A stretch of DNA of 38,432 nucleotides from a virus. Shown in pieces: positions 1 through 6,709 of this stretch. How positions within the stretch are numbered: position 1 is the first letter of the stretch; the number at the start of each line of letters is the position of its first letter. The notes beneath the pieces were generated by a model. It made no database searches. It was not told the origin of the DNA and saw nothing but the letters and a program-made list of their open reading frames with translations. The position numbers were made by a program, and so were the translations under genes. The stretch lies in IMG/VR virus record IMGVR_UViG_3300003885_000018, positions 1-38,432 of that record. One strand, given 5' to 3'.

Positions 1-91
1 AATATATCCAATATTACACAATATCCACAAGGCGTGAATAATTATTGCTGCTGCTAAGATTTTGCCGAATGTGTCATAGGGTCTTATTTTT
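1..91. repeat. terminal direct repeat, left copy
   Basis: These 91 bases are identical to 38342-38432. The match begins exactly at base 1 and ends exactly at the last base of the window, as expected when a circular or circularly permuted genome is assembled with a k-mer overlap. A coding frame passes through the repeat in both copies. A biological short terminal redundancy cannot be excluded, but assembly overlap of a circle is the simpler reading. Confidence 0.95.
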
Positions 92-99
92 TTATGCAC
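1..99 (-). CDS. N-terminal part of a small membrane protein crossing the circular junction
   Basis: Reading leftward from a GTG at 97-99, a frame runs to base 1 and continues at 38341 down to a TAA at 38252-38254, giving 62 residues. A stop lies directly upstream of the GTG, so it is the first usable start, but I see no clear ribosome site. Residues about 13-40 form a hydrophobic helix followed by a Tyr/Ile/Gly-rich stretch built on a nine-base repeat. The product looks like a one-helix membrane protein of unknown function. It precedes another one-helix gene (38048-38239), so a lysis or host-envelope role is possible but unproven. Confidence 0.5.
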   Translation of the reverse strand, partial: MHKKIRPYDTFGKILAAAIIIHALWILCNIGYI

Positions 100-190
100 T
101 TAAAGCATATAATTATTATTATCACCACTATCAAAACCTGAACGAATAAGCAGTTCTTTAAATGCCATGCTAAATTACAAAGATGAGTGT

Positions 191-271
191 TCATGGCTTA
201 TAGAACAGCATTATAAGAATTAGTAATGAAAAAGCGCTCATCAACATTATAATCACAAAATCTTTGTACAT
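191..271 (-). CDS. 26-residue single-helix membrane peptide
   Basis: The frame starts at ATG 269-271 behind an AAAGGAG ribosome site about 8 bases upstream and ends in TGA at 191-193. Almost the whole peptide is hydrophobic (Phe-Val-Ile-Ile-Met-Leu-Met then Leu-Leu-Ile-Leu-Ile-Met-Leu-Phe) with Lys residues at both ends, so it should sit in the membrane as one helix. It lies in the distal early operon next to other tiny membrane proteins. Function is unknown; a holin-like or host-modulating micropeptide is conceivable. The good ribosome site is the main reason to accept so short a gene. Confidence 0.5.
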   Translation of the reverse strand: MYKDFVIIMLMSAFSLLILIMLFYKP

Positions 272-661
272 ATAGCTTTACTCCTTTTATTCAAAGTTTT
301 AATTGTTTGTTCTAAGGTATCTTTAAGCAGTATTTCCTGATTTTTTTCAAAATAATCAGCTTTAATAGTTTAGTATTAGATATATTGGTGTTTTTTTAAC
401 CATATCCACATTTTTGCTTTTGAGTTGGTTTCGGTGCCTGCTGATAGCTGCCCTATTTTACGCCTTCCGGATAATAAAACCATAATTGGTATTGTTTTGA
501 TAATTTGTTCATTCTGTTCTTTCTCCTTTATCAAATGCCTCAGATTTGGTAAAATCACAGCTATTTAAAATATTTCTGTGCATAGCATGAAGGTCAATAA
601 AATCATAATCAGGATGTTGTTTAGTAGATCTACTGCTAATTTGTTTATAACAATTTTCATT
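253..661 (-). pseudogene. degraded reading frame with one frameshift and two stops
   Basis: On the minus strand a protein-like frame without a normal start runs from about 661 to a TGA near 510. In the next frame it is continued by the 60-codon stretch 376-558 (containing GRRKIGQLSAGTE), then after TAA-Tyr-TAA by a further protein-like stretch (KADYFEKNQEILLKDTLEQ) to about 253. The pieces read like one roughly 135-residue gene broken by a shift and nonsense codons. I do not recognise the family. An alternative for its first part is a 31-residue hydrophobic peptide in another frame (565-660), which has a good AAAGGAGG ribosome site and ATG. I cannot decide between them. Confidence 0.35.
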
Positions 662-689
662 TTACCTCCTTTTCTCATTTCTCACCTCC

Positions 690-866
690 TTAACTTTCGT
701 TTTTTCTTCTCAACTTTTTTCGTTGCTCTTTTGCTTTGCTAATAAATTCATCTGATAAGGGAGAATTTATAAACTCTGGTTGGTTTTTAATTATATATAA
801 TTCCTCATTACAATTAGGACAAACACCTCCGTAAACTTTACAACCACAATCTTTACAGTGTTTCAT
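690..866 (-). CDS. 58-residue zinc-ribbon protein
   Basis: The frame has an ATG at 864-866 with AGGAG about eight bases upstream and a TAA at 690-692. Residues 4-9 give Cys-x-x-Cys-x-Cys and residues 16-19 give CPNC, a compact four-cysteine zinc-ribbon pattern, followed by a basic C-terminal tail (KKLRRKNES). It probably binds zinc and perhaps nucleic acid. It ends just upstream of another ribosome site (AAGGAGG), consistent with a tightly packed early operon. The family is not recognised; many phages carry such small ribbons. Confidence 0.6.
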   Translation of the reverse strand: MKHCKDCGCKVYGGVCPNCNEELYIIKNQPEFINSPLSDEFISKAKEQRKKLRRKNES

Positions 867-907
867 CTCTCATCATCTCCTATCTAAACAATTATTCCTT
901 AAAAAGT

Positions 908-1216
908 TTACCTTCCTTTCCCCATCTTAACTTCCTTCCTCGTCAATCCCATTTCTCTCATAACCTCCCATACACCCTGCTTTATGCTGCCTAACTGGTT
1001 ACTTGACTCACATTTAACCTTTACAGTTAGAGTACAGGGCTTTCGCTTATTGCTTTTTAGTATGTTAAGAGGCTTGCGACGGGTTGAACATCCGCATTTC
1101 CTCTGCGCAGGAGGCGTATTTTTAGGCTTATACGATGCAAGTTTCTTAACTCTTTCTGCCATTTTGTTTACATCCTTGATTATATTTTTATCATGTATTA
1201 AAGGTATTATTTTCAT
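908..1216 (-). CDS. hypothetical basic protein, 102 aa
   Basis: The frame starts at ATG 1216 directly behind GGAGGAATAG, a strong ribosome site, and ends at 908. The protein is Lys/Arg-rich (about a quarter of residues), with a central RKCGCSTRRK segment and a C-terminal part resembling a short helix pair (VWEVMREMGLTRKEVKMGK). No family is recognised. A plus-strand frame over the same bases (984-1259) lacks a good ribosome site and runs against all neighbours. Expression with the leftward early operon is likely from its orientation. Confidence 0.6.
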   Translation of the reverse strand: MKIIPLIHDKNIIKDVNKMAERVKKLASYKPKNTPPAQRKCGCSTRRKPLNILKSNKRKPCTLTVKVKCESSNQLGSIKQGVWEVMREMGLTRKEVKMGKGR

Positions 1217-1249
1217 CTATTCCTCCATTCCTCCAATGTCAAATATTTC

Positions 1250-1690
1250 TTACAAGTAAAGGGTACGTAATATTGGTATTATTGGCTCTATAGTCTTTGT
1301 AAGATTCCTATTTTCACATATTTTATCAAATTTTATATGGCAAGATGTACAAAGCCTTTTGAAATCTTTCAAATCTCTTTTGTATTCTCCACTAATATTG
1401 GCCCAAACATATTTTTTAGCTTTAGTTGTTTTGCAATCTTCACAAATTTTTGGTTTACCAAAATGTCGAGCTATCCAAGCATGTAAGGCATGATATCCAA
1501 CTTTATCACCTTTCCATGCATAGGGCTTGTGACCTTTCTTGAACCAAGTTATTTTAGCATTTGATTTTTTTAATTTTTGTATAGATTCAATAGACCATAT
1601 TTTACCAACATTTATCTTGTGTCCTTTTTGAAAACCATAGCCACAAGAATTTCCTATGACAAATCTTCCTAGCCTATCTCTTTTTTCCAT
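1250..1690 (-). CDS. HNH endonuclease, homing type
   Basis: The 146-residue product has N-terminal glycine/lysine-rich DNA-binding repeats (FKKGHKPYAWKGDKVGYHAL) and a C-terminal zinc-bound HNH core. CEDC (around residue 84) and CTSCH (around residue 117) would supply the four zinc cysteines, and the His after the last Cys pair together with WANIS-x-EYKRD forms the typical phage HNH signature. Such free-standing enzymes cut DNA and promote their own spread. The start at 1690 lies inside the end of the upstream gene (1674-1892), a translational-coupling overlap. Target site unknown. Confidence 0.85.
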   Translation of the reverse strand: MEKRDRLGRFVIGNSCGYGFQKGHKINVGKIWSIESIQKLKKSNAKITWFKKGHKPYAWKGDKVGYHALHAWIARHFGKPKICEDCKTTKAKKYVWANISGEYKRDLKDFKRLCTSCHIKFDKICENRNLTKTIEPIIPILRTLYL

Positions 1691-1892
1691 CGTTAAACAT
1701 TAACCATATTTTACATTTTGTTGGTATTACATATTTCCAATAAATTCCATCTATTGTTCTTGCAACTGCCCACTTCTTAAACTTTGGTTGGCGTTGAGCG
1801 TTAAGGATAAAGCCCAGAGTGATTAAATACATCACAAATACAATCGTGCAAATATACATCAGTTTTTTGATTATAAGTTCAAGGCGTTTCAT
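1674..1892 (-). CDS. small membrane protein, 72 aa
   Basis: A hydrophobic segment at residues about 12-31 (YICTIVFVMYLITLGFIL) is preceded by positive residues and followed by a basic, Trp-rich tail. This suggests an inner-membrane anchor with its C-terminal half on the other face. The start overlaps the last 14 bases of the upstream frame (1879-2088) and the end overlaps the HNH start, so it sits in a coupled string. Function is unknown; position among other one-helix genes hints at an envelope-directed role. Confidence 0.55.
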   Translation of the reverse strand: MKRLELIIKKLMYICTIVFVMYLITLGFILNAQRQPKFKKWAVARTIDGIYWKYVIPTKCKIWLMFNDGKKR

Positions 1893-2088
1893 TTAGTTTA
1901 TGGATTATTTCATCTATGGTTTTAACTATCGTATAAGTCGTATAAGTCGTATAAGTCGTATAAGTCGTATAAGTCGTATAAAGTGACGGCAGGCTGTCTT
2001 CACCATTTATTGGATCTAAAAGTTTTATCTTACCTTTGAGGCCGGACTTTTTAGGCGTAGATTTTCAGTTCTCAAATATTTTCTTCAT
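1879..2088 (-). pseudogene. short gene interrupted by in-frame TGA at codon 8
   Basis: An ATG at 2086-2088 sits behind GGAGGCAGGAT, a good ribosome site. After seven codons the frame meets TGA (2065-2067) and then stays open for 61 codons to a TGA at 1879-1881. The downstream part is protein-like (KKSGLKGKIKLLDP) and carries a tandem Tyr-Thr-Thr repeat encoded by nine-base units. Its end overlaps the next gene by 14 bases, as if translation normally reached it. Other genes here stop at TGA, for example the large terminase, so genome-wide recoding is unlikely. A TGG-to-TGA mutation, readthrough, or a sequencing error would each explain it. Function unknown. Confidence 0.5.
1931..1984. repeat. 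nine-base tandem repeat (GTATAAGTC), five units plus a variant
   Basis: Five perfect GTATAAGTC units run from 1931 to 1975, followed by a degenerate GTATAAAGT. The period is a multiple of three and encodes repeated Tyr-Thr-Thr on the minus strand within the interrupted gene 1879-2088, so copy-number slippage would not shift the frame. Confidence 0.9.
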
Positions 2089-2184
2089 ATCCTGCCTCCA
2101 ATTATAAATACAGCCAGAAGGGTAAAACTGGAAGCCGCTCTGTACTTTTGATTGGCTCGTTTATCCGGCTGGAATTTTATTATT

Positions 2185-2505
2185 TTAATCCAAAGTTTGT
2201 CTTGCTTCTTTAGTTTCATAGTCATATTCTCTCTCAATTTCTTTTTTTACTATACCTGTTTTTGTTTTTATTGTCTGTAAGCCATGTTCTTTATGGTCAA
2301 TTCGGATGGGTTCAGTTATTTCTTTATAGTACATAACTCCATCTTTTTCGTAAATTTCACATTCATTTTCTATAGTATGAATATTTACCCCTTCTCCTTT
2401 CTCAAGGATAAAACCTTGATACCATTTAATTTTCTTTGCTCCTTCAGGTATTGAATTTACTTCAATTAATGTTACATCTCCGTGAATGTTTACTATTTTT
2501 TCCAT
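2185..2505 (-). CDS. hypothetical phage early protein, 106 aa
   Basis: A GGAGGAAAG ribosome site immediately precedes the ATG at 2505. The acidic protein begins with a short beta-rich segment (GDVTLIEV then IPEGAKKIK), has a HTIENECEIYEKDGVMYYK core, and ends with an RIDHKEH...KKEIEREYDYE pattern. I recall this overall pattern from many small phage and metagenome proteins without assigned function. It lies between the DUF6745-like gene and the broken gene 1879-2088, all leftward. Compact beta fold is an inference; no catalytic residues can be pointed to. Confidence 0.65.
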   Translation of the reverse strand: MEKIVNIHGDVTLIEVNSIPEGAKKIKWYQGFILEKGEGVNIHTIENECEIYEKDGVMYYKEITEPIRIDHKEHGLQTIKTKTGIVKKEIEREYDYETKEARQTLD

Positions 2506-2516
2506 CTTTCCTCCTT

Positions 2517-3761
2517 TTATGTTATTATTTTTGGTAAATTAGCTATTATTTCTAACTCTTTATCAAATGTTATATTATTTAATTGTTCTATTAAGCCCCG
2601 AGTCCATGCAAAAGCATGAAGAGATTTCTCAGCTTCAGGCGGCACAGGTTTGGCATAAAAAATGCCTTTCATCGATGCATGTTCAAAGTATAAATATTTC
2701 CTGTCTATGTTATCGTTTAGCCTCATATGAAACAAAGTATAAGTTAATCCTGTTTTATTGTCTTTATAAATATCAAGTTTTTTCGCATTGCTTTTTAATA
2801 ATATTCTATCTGCTCCTATCTTTCTAATTATTTCTCTTTGCACATCTGCATTTTTTTCTTTCAGAGCAAGTTCAGGATTAAGTTTTTCAGCAGGAGTTTC
2901 TACAATTTCTTTCGATACTGTAATACCGTTGAGTGAATATATACCCCATCCGTCCCGCCATTGTGTAGACATTCCTGTTTCGTTATGAAGCTCTCCTTTT
3001 GAATTTCTACAAATTCTGCTTGGTCTATTACAGACTATTATGAAATTTTTATTTGGCCACCAGTAACAGGCTGATTTTTGAGCTAATTCATATGCTTTTA
3101 TTCTTTCCATTATATTTTCTTGAAGTTGCAGTTTACACACGTCAGTAAAAAAAGTAACATATGCTTGCCATGCAACCCGAAATTGTCCTCCCAACCAGCA
3201 ATGCCAAGGTAGTTTGGCTGAACGAACGGCTGAACGAACGGCTGAATCAACGGCTGAATCAACGGGTGAACCAACGGCTGAAAGAATGGCTGAAAGAATG
3301 GCTGGACCAACGGCTGAACGAACGGCTGAACGAACGGCTGAATCAACGGCTGAATCAACGGCTGAAAGAATGGCTAGACCAATGGCTGAACGAACGGTTG
3401 GATCAACGGCTGAATCAACGGCTGAATCAACGGGTGAATCAACGGCTGAATCAACGGGTGAACCAACGGCTGAAAGAATGGCTGGACCAACGGCTGAACG
3501 AACGGGTGAACCAACGGCTGAACGAGATTGTTTTCTTGTCATTGAAGCTTTGGATGCTTCCAGAGCTCCTACAATAGGTGATTGCACTCGTATTATAGGC
3601 ACTTTTTTTAGATTTGCAAATTCATAACATTTATGAACTCCTCTTTCAAAATTATCCCAGTCAGCCTCATCGGTACATAGCCCTATATCAATCCATTTTT
3701 TTATCCATTTGTCAACACGGCTTCTTTCTTTATCAGTCAGCTTGTCTATTCTTGCTTTCAT
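2517..3761 (-). CDS. DUF6745-like protein with SAV repeat domain, 414 aa
   Basis: The N-terminal part (residues 1-75) begins with charged helices and ends at VQSPIVGALEAS. Residues about 80-185 are a string of four-residue units (RSAV, DSAV, GSPV, GPAI and the like) encoded by a 12-base minisatellite. The remainder contains GQFRVAWQAYVTFFTDVC and WRDGWGIYSLNGI, the motifs I associate with the DUF6745 family. The biochemical role of that family is not known to me. The SAV repeats would form a regular small-residue helix or solenoid. The repeat tract is the most slippage-prone coding stretch in the window. Confidence 0.7.
   Translation of the reverse strand: MKARIDKLTDKERSRVDKWIKKWIDIGLCTDEADWDNFERGVHKCYEFANLKKVPIIRVQSPIVGALEASKASMTRKQSRSAVGSPVRSAVGPAILSAVGSPVDSAVDSPVDSAVDSAVDPTVRSAIGLAILSAVDSAVDSAVRSAVRSAVGPAILSAILSAVGSPVDSAVDSAVRSAVRSAKLPWHCWLGGQFRVAWQAYVTFFTDVCKLQLQENIMERIKAYELAQKSACYWWPNKNFIIVCNRPSRICRNSKGELHNETGMSTQWRDGWGIYSLNGITVSKEIVETPAEKLNPELALKEKNADVQREIIRKIGADRILLKSNAKKLDIYKDNKTGLTYTLFHMRLNDNIDRKYLYFEHASMKGIFYAKPVPPEAEKSLHAFAWTRGLIEQLNNITFDKELEIIANLPKIIT
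3217..3528. repeat. 12-base minisatellite, 26 units, coding
   Basis: Twenty-six consecutive 12-base units with few recurring variants (gctgaacgaacg, gctgaatcaacg, ggtgaaccaacg, gctgaaagaatg, gctggaccaacg) fill this stretch without spacers. On the minus strand they encode four-residue units in gene 2517-3761. Because 12 is a multiple of three and units lack stops in several frames, three long open frames on both strands overlap here; only the minus frame continuing into flanking protein is taken as real. Confidence 0.95.
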
Positions 3762-3861
3762 TCTTTACTCCTTTAAATTTCTTCTTATAAGTATCTAAAT
3801 CACACTTTAAAAGTTTAGCCAAGCCTTTATCTTTCTGGATTTTGTAGTTTTTGTTTGTCAT
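3733..3861 (-). CDS. small hypothetical protein, 42 aa
   Basis: ATG at 3859-3861 follows AGGAATAA, and the frame ends in TGA at 3733-3735, overlapping the start of the 414-residue gene by 29 bases. The product is lysine-rich with a single Cys (KLLKCDLDTYKKKFKG) and probably helical. No family recognised. A competing 21-codon frame (3827-3892) begins at an ATGA overlap with the previous gene behind AAGGGGGGC; both cannot be strongly expressed, and I favour the longer one only moderately. Confidence 0.4.
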   Translation of the reverse strand: MTNKNYKIQKDKGLAKLLKCDLDTYKKKFKGVKNESKNRQAD

Positions 3862-3888
3862 TTATTCCTGCTGATTTAACTGTGTTAT

Positions 3889-4044
3889 TCATCTAATGCC
3901 CCCCTTAAAATATTCCCTCAAAAGTTTAGCAAATTCCACTGTTGCCGCAAGATGAAACCTCTTACATTGGAGAACATGAGTTGACAACGAAGGAAAACGC
4001 CAGAGTGCTTTAATTTTAATCACTGGTTTTTGGAATTTAATCAT
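3889..4044 (-). CDS. small hypothetical protein, 51 aa
   Basis: The ATG at 4042-4044 overlaps the last codons of the HTH regulator gene and the frame ends in TGA at 3889. The sequence is basic with a C-terminal helix (TVEFAKLLREYFKGGIR). Its tight overlap with the regulator suggests translational coupling. Function unknown. Confidence 0.5.
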   Translation of the reverse strand: MIKFQKPVIKIKALWRFPSLSTHVLQCKRFHLAATVEFAKLLREYFKGGIR

Positions 4045-4249
4045 AATTTGCCTCCTCCTTGTTTTTAATCGCTCTCTTATACAACCGCTTCAGAATATAA
4101 AAAGCAGCATAATTAGGGTTTCTGTTACCGCACTTCCAAGCTATAATGGTGTTGACTGAGATCTTCAGTTTTGTGGCTAACTCTTCCTTTGTAAAGCCGC
4201 ATTCAGTGATTAACAATCTTACTAATTTATGTCTTTCGTTTAATTTCAT
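4037..4249 (-). CDS. helix-turn-helix (Cro/C1-type) regulator, 70 aa
   Basis: Residues about 18-45 contain GFTKEELATKLKISVNTIIAW followed by KCGNRNPNYAA, the arrangement of a Cro/CI-like HTH: helix 2, turn and recognition helix with the conserved Trp. The protein is little more than the DNA-binding domain, as in Cro-type repressors. The start overlaps the stop of the long coiled-coil gene upstream by four bases. It may repress an early or divergent promoter. No integrase or CI-like partner is visible, so a lysogeny switch should not be assumed. Confidence 0.8.
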   Translation of the reverse strand: MKLNERHKLVRLLITECGFTKEELATKLKISVNTIIAWKCGNRNPNYAAFYILKRLYKRAIKNKEEANYD

Positions 4250-5385
4250 TTAATTGCCTCCTGATACAAAGTATTCTCTGCTCTTGTTAATAAATCTCTT
4301 ACTATTACTAAAATTTCAGCTGATTTTTTACTTTTAACATCTGGAAATTGTATTTTTTTAATAGACTCAGCGAGTGTTAAAAGTTTACCTTTATCAGAAG
4401 CCTTTTTTTGAGCCTCTACCTTTTCTCGTTCTTCTCTAAGCTTTTTTTCCTCTTCTTCTTTTTTAGCTTTCAATTCAGCCTCTACCTTTTCTCGTTCTTC
4501 TCTTTCCTTCTTTAGTCTTGCTTGATTTTCTTTTTCAATCTTTTCTTTCTCAAGCCTTGCTTTTTTTTCTGCTTCTTTACGTTTTCGTTCAGCTTCCTCT
4601 TTTTCCTTCCTGAAGACTTCTTCCTGTTTTTTCTTTTCTTCTTCTGCTTTTTTGCGTTCTTCTGCTAATATTTTTTCCTGCTCTTCTCTTTCTTTTTTCA
4701 ATTTTTTTTCATTCTCTTTCTTTATACGTTCTTTTTCCAATCTTGCTTTTTCTTCAATTTCTTTTTGCTTTTTTAAAGCTTCTTCTTTTTGTTTTTTTAA
4801 CTTTTCTTCTTGTTTTGCTTTTTCTTTCATTGCTTTCTGTTTAGCAAGCTCAGCAATTTTACGTTCTTTTATCAAAATAGCTTCTCGTTCATCAGCTTCT
4901 TTTTTTAACTTTTCATTCTCCAATCTTATCCGCTCTCTTTCTTCTTCTTCAGCTTTTTCCTTAGCAATTTTTTCTTCTTCCTCTTTTTTTTCAGCTTTTA
5001 TTCTTTTTCTTTCTATCTTTTCAGCTTGTCTTATTTCAATAAATTTTTCTTGTTTGTTAAGATATTCCTCTATAGGAATAATTAAGGCTTTTAAAACATT
5101 TGCTATACCGTCGATAGCTTTTCCTTCTCTTAAAGCCTGTTCTTTTAATTCCTTACGAGTTTTTTCAATAGCAATTCTTTTATCTCTCAAAAAAAGCCTT
5201 CCAACTTTTGCCATTTTCATATCTGTTAATTGAGTTTCGTCTATAACTTTAATAGATTTGGCTTTAACTTCCCACTCAGAAGCTAATTTGAAATAATCTT
5301 GAAATCTATCAAGAATTATTTTAGCTTTAGTAACTTCAAGACCGCTTTCTTTAACAATCAATTCTAACTTGTTTTCCATTATCAT
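4246..5385 (-). CDS. long coiled-coil protein, 379 aa
   Basis: Residues 1-120 form a mixed domain (VIDETQLTDMKMAKVGRLFL, RKELKEQALREGKAIDGIAN), followed by about 210 residues of Lys/Glu-rich heptad sequence predicted to be one long coiled coil, and a short C-terminal domain (IQFPDVKSKKSAEILVIVRD). The N-terminal pattern resembles phage DUF1351-like recombination-associated proteins and the gene at 7458-8024. It may scaffold replication or recombination factors; that is inference. A strong ribosome site (AAAAGGAGGATGAT) overlaps the start. The plus-strand frame opposite (4652-5233) is a composition shadow. Confidence 0.7.
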   Translation of the reverse strand: MIMENKLELIVKESGLEVTKAKIILDRFQDYFKLASEWEVKAKSIKVIDETQLTDMKMAKVGRLFLRDKRIAIEKTRKELKEQALREGKAIDGIANVLKALIIPIEEYLNKQEKFIEIRQAEKIERKRIKAEKKEEEEKIAKEKAEEEERERIRLENEKLKKEADEREAILIKERKIAELAKQKAMKEKAKQEEKLKKQKEEALKKQKEIEEKARLEKERIKKENEKKLKKEREEQEKILAEERKKAEEEKKKQEEVFRKEKEEAERKRKEAEKKARLEKEKIEKENQARLKKEREEREKVEAELKAKKEEEEKKLREEREKVEAQKKASDKGKLLTLAESIKKIQFPDVKSKKSAEILVIVRDLLTRAENTLYQEAIK

Positions 5386-5450
5386 CCTCCTTTTAAGTTA
5401 ATACAAATATAACATAATGTGTAACTTCTGTCAAGCTATTTCTTCAACGT

Positions 5451-5600
5451 TTATAAGTCCTCAACAAACGGCAAATCAATAACCTTGCCGCAAATTTTAT
5501 TAATACAAACCTGCACCCTGCGTTTTTTATTATCGCTCAATCTGCGGTATACTTTAACTACCATGCTGTCTTCCTTGCAGCTAGTGCAGTATTTTTTCAT
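5451..5600 (-). CDS. 49-residue zinc-ribbon protein
   Basis: The ATG at 5598-5600 overlaps the NinG-like stop in an ATGA arrangement, and the frame ends in TAA at 5451-5453. The spacing CTSC near the N-terminus and CINKIC about 25 residues later forms a four-cysteine ribbon, with Arg/Lys-rich beta strands between (VYRRLSDNKKRRVQV). Probably a small metal-binding nucleic-acid or protein adaptor. About 65 bases without a gene separate it from the coiled-coil gene. Confidence 0.6.
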   Translation of the reverse strand: MKKYCTSCKEDSMVVKVYRRLSDNKKRRVQVCINKICGKVIDLPFVEDL

Positions 5601-6037
5601 TTATACATATCTTTCATTTCTTTGATTCTCTTTTTATATTCTATGGCTTTCTCTTGTAAATCAGCTAAAATGAATTTTACTGATTTTTTATCATTCATCC
5701 TTAATTCTTCTATGATACCTTGACCGTACAGTTTAATCAGGGCATCCATGTAATTGAGGATATTTCCGCAAAGATTAATATTGCAATTATAACATTGAGC
5801 ATGAGTGCCTTTTTCGTAAAAGAGATTAGCATTATGCTTTCCCGGTATAAAATGGCCTGCTTGTAAGAGGGTTCGGGGAACTATTTTGTTACAGGAAATG
5901 CATCTTCCATAATCTGGTAATCCAGTAGTCCTCAAGCAATCTCGCAAACGGATATACTCTGAATATATTTTCCAAGCCTTTTTTTTAACTGTTTTTAATT
6001 TAGGTACTTTTTTTGTTTTCTCTCTCTTTTTTACCAT
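5597..6037 (-). CDS. NinG/Rap-like recombination endonuclease
   Basis: The 146-residue protein has a basic N-terminus, then YIRLRDCLRTTG, CISC, QAGHFIPG, and CYNCN: the zinc-binding HNH-like arrangement of the lambda NinG (Rap) family, which resolves Holliday-like junctions and aids recombination. The first 38 bases overlap the end of the upstream HNH gene, and its end overlaps the 49-residue ribbon gene. A second, truncated copy of its N-terminal domain lies upstream of the HNH gene (6518-6709), indicating that a ninG-type locus was invaded or duplicated. Length is near that expected for a minimal NinG. Confidence 0.85.
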   Translation of the reverse strand: MVKKREKTKKVPKLKTVKKKAWKIYSEYIRLRDCLRTTGLPDYGRCISCNKIVPRTLLQAGHFIPGKHNANLFYEKGTHAQCYNCNINLCGNILNYMDALIKLYGQGIIEELRMNDKKSVKFILADLQEKAIEYKKRIKEMKDMYK

Positions 6038-6527
6038 CTAAATACCCCCTTTTAAAACCATCTTTATATCCTTGATTATGCTCTATAGCGTGTTTTCCTC
6101 GTTTTGTTAGTTCAAGATTTTCTTTCCTATTGTCATCTCTAATGCCGTTTTTGTGATGAATTATTTCATATTTTTTCAAACATCTTTTTAAACTCTTTGC
6201 TATAACCAATCGATGTTCAACAACATAGTTATTACTTGACATAGGATAATAAATGCTATTTTTCCCAACCCAGATATATTTATACCCATAACGGTAATAA
6301 AATCCTCCTTTCCAACAAGGAGATTTTTCGCCTATTCCGTGAAGTCTTTTCACTTTTTGTCTATCAGAACACCTTTTACATTTTGTGCAAGATAGCTTAT
6401 TTTTGACAATTAAGACCCATCTTGGTTTACTGCAAATATTACAAGAACTCCATTCAAATAAGCTACGTTCTCCCCCGCCTCTTTTCTCTATTTCTCTACC
6501 TCTTTTTCTTTCTCCAATTAGTGGCAT
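6000..6527 (-). CDS. HNH homing endonuclease inserted at ninG-like locus
   Basis: The 175-residue protein contains an N-terminal Cys-rich ribbon (CNICSK, CTKCKRC), a NUMOD-type SPCWKGG motif, and a C-terminal HNH core (VVEHRLVIAKSL, then EIIHHKNGIRDDNRKENLEL), where the HH pair and the Asn-Arg-Glu-Asn run are the hallmark catalytic and structural residues. It starts behind a strong TTAGGAGGTGAA site that is itself within the truncated ninG-like frame. Such enzymes cut cognate alleles lacking the insertion. Its 3' end overlaps the complete NinG-like gene. Confidence 0.9.
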   Translation of the reverse strand: MPLIGERKRGREIEKRGGGERSLFEWSSCNICSKPRWVLIVKNKLSCTKCKRCSDRQKVKRLHGIGEKSPCWKGGFYYRYGYKYIWVGKNSIYYPMSSNNYVVEHRLVIAKSLKRCLKKYEIIHHKNGIRDDNRKENLELTKRGKHAIEHNQGYKDGFKRGYLDGKKERENKKST

Positions 6528-6709
6528 ATTTCACCTCCTAACTGAATTATATCATGCTTGCAACAATTTGCCAAGCCTTTACAGCTTATGCAGAGTCCCC
6601 AAGAAATACACCCTGTAGTCATTAGACAATCTCTCATGCGTATCATCTTAGAATATAGGGGCCAGAGAATCTTCTTTTTATAATGGGTGATTGTTGGTGT
6701 TCTTTTCAT
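6518..6709 (-). pseudogene. truncated ninG-like N-terminal fragment, 63 codons
   Basis: The start overlaps the NinB-like stop (TGATG). The segment ILWPLYSKMIRMRDCLMTTG followed by CISC parallels the N-terminal domain of the complete NinG-like gene (YSEYIRLRDCLRTTG, CISC), but the frame runs out where the HNH gene begins, before the QAGHF and second Cys motifs. It is therefore a 5' remnant of a second ninG-like gene that lost its 3' part to the HNH insertion. The short product, if made, would lack half its zinc ligands. Confidence 0.7.

Noticed and set aside
984-1259. 91-codon plus frame
   Set aside because: Opposes all neighbours and overlaps a minus gene with a strong ribosome site.
1879-2088. 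Genome-wide recoding of TGA as an amino acid
   Set aside because: The terminase and other long genes end at TGA at sensible positions and TGG is used for Trp, so only this locus is odd.
3161-3627. Two plus-strand frames over the minisatellite
   Set aside because: They exist because the 12-base unit lacks stops in several frames and they do not continue into ordinary protein sequence.
4652-5233. 193-codon Ser/Phe-rich plus frame
   Set aside because: Complement of the Lys/Glu coiled coil; composition shadow with no ribosome site.
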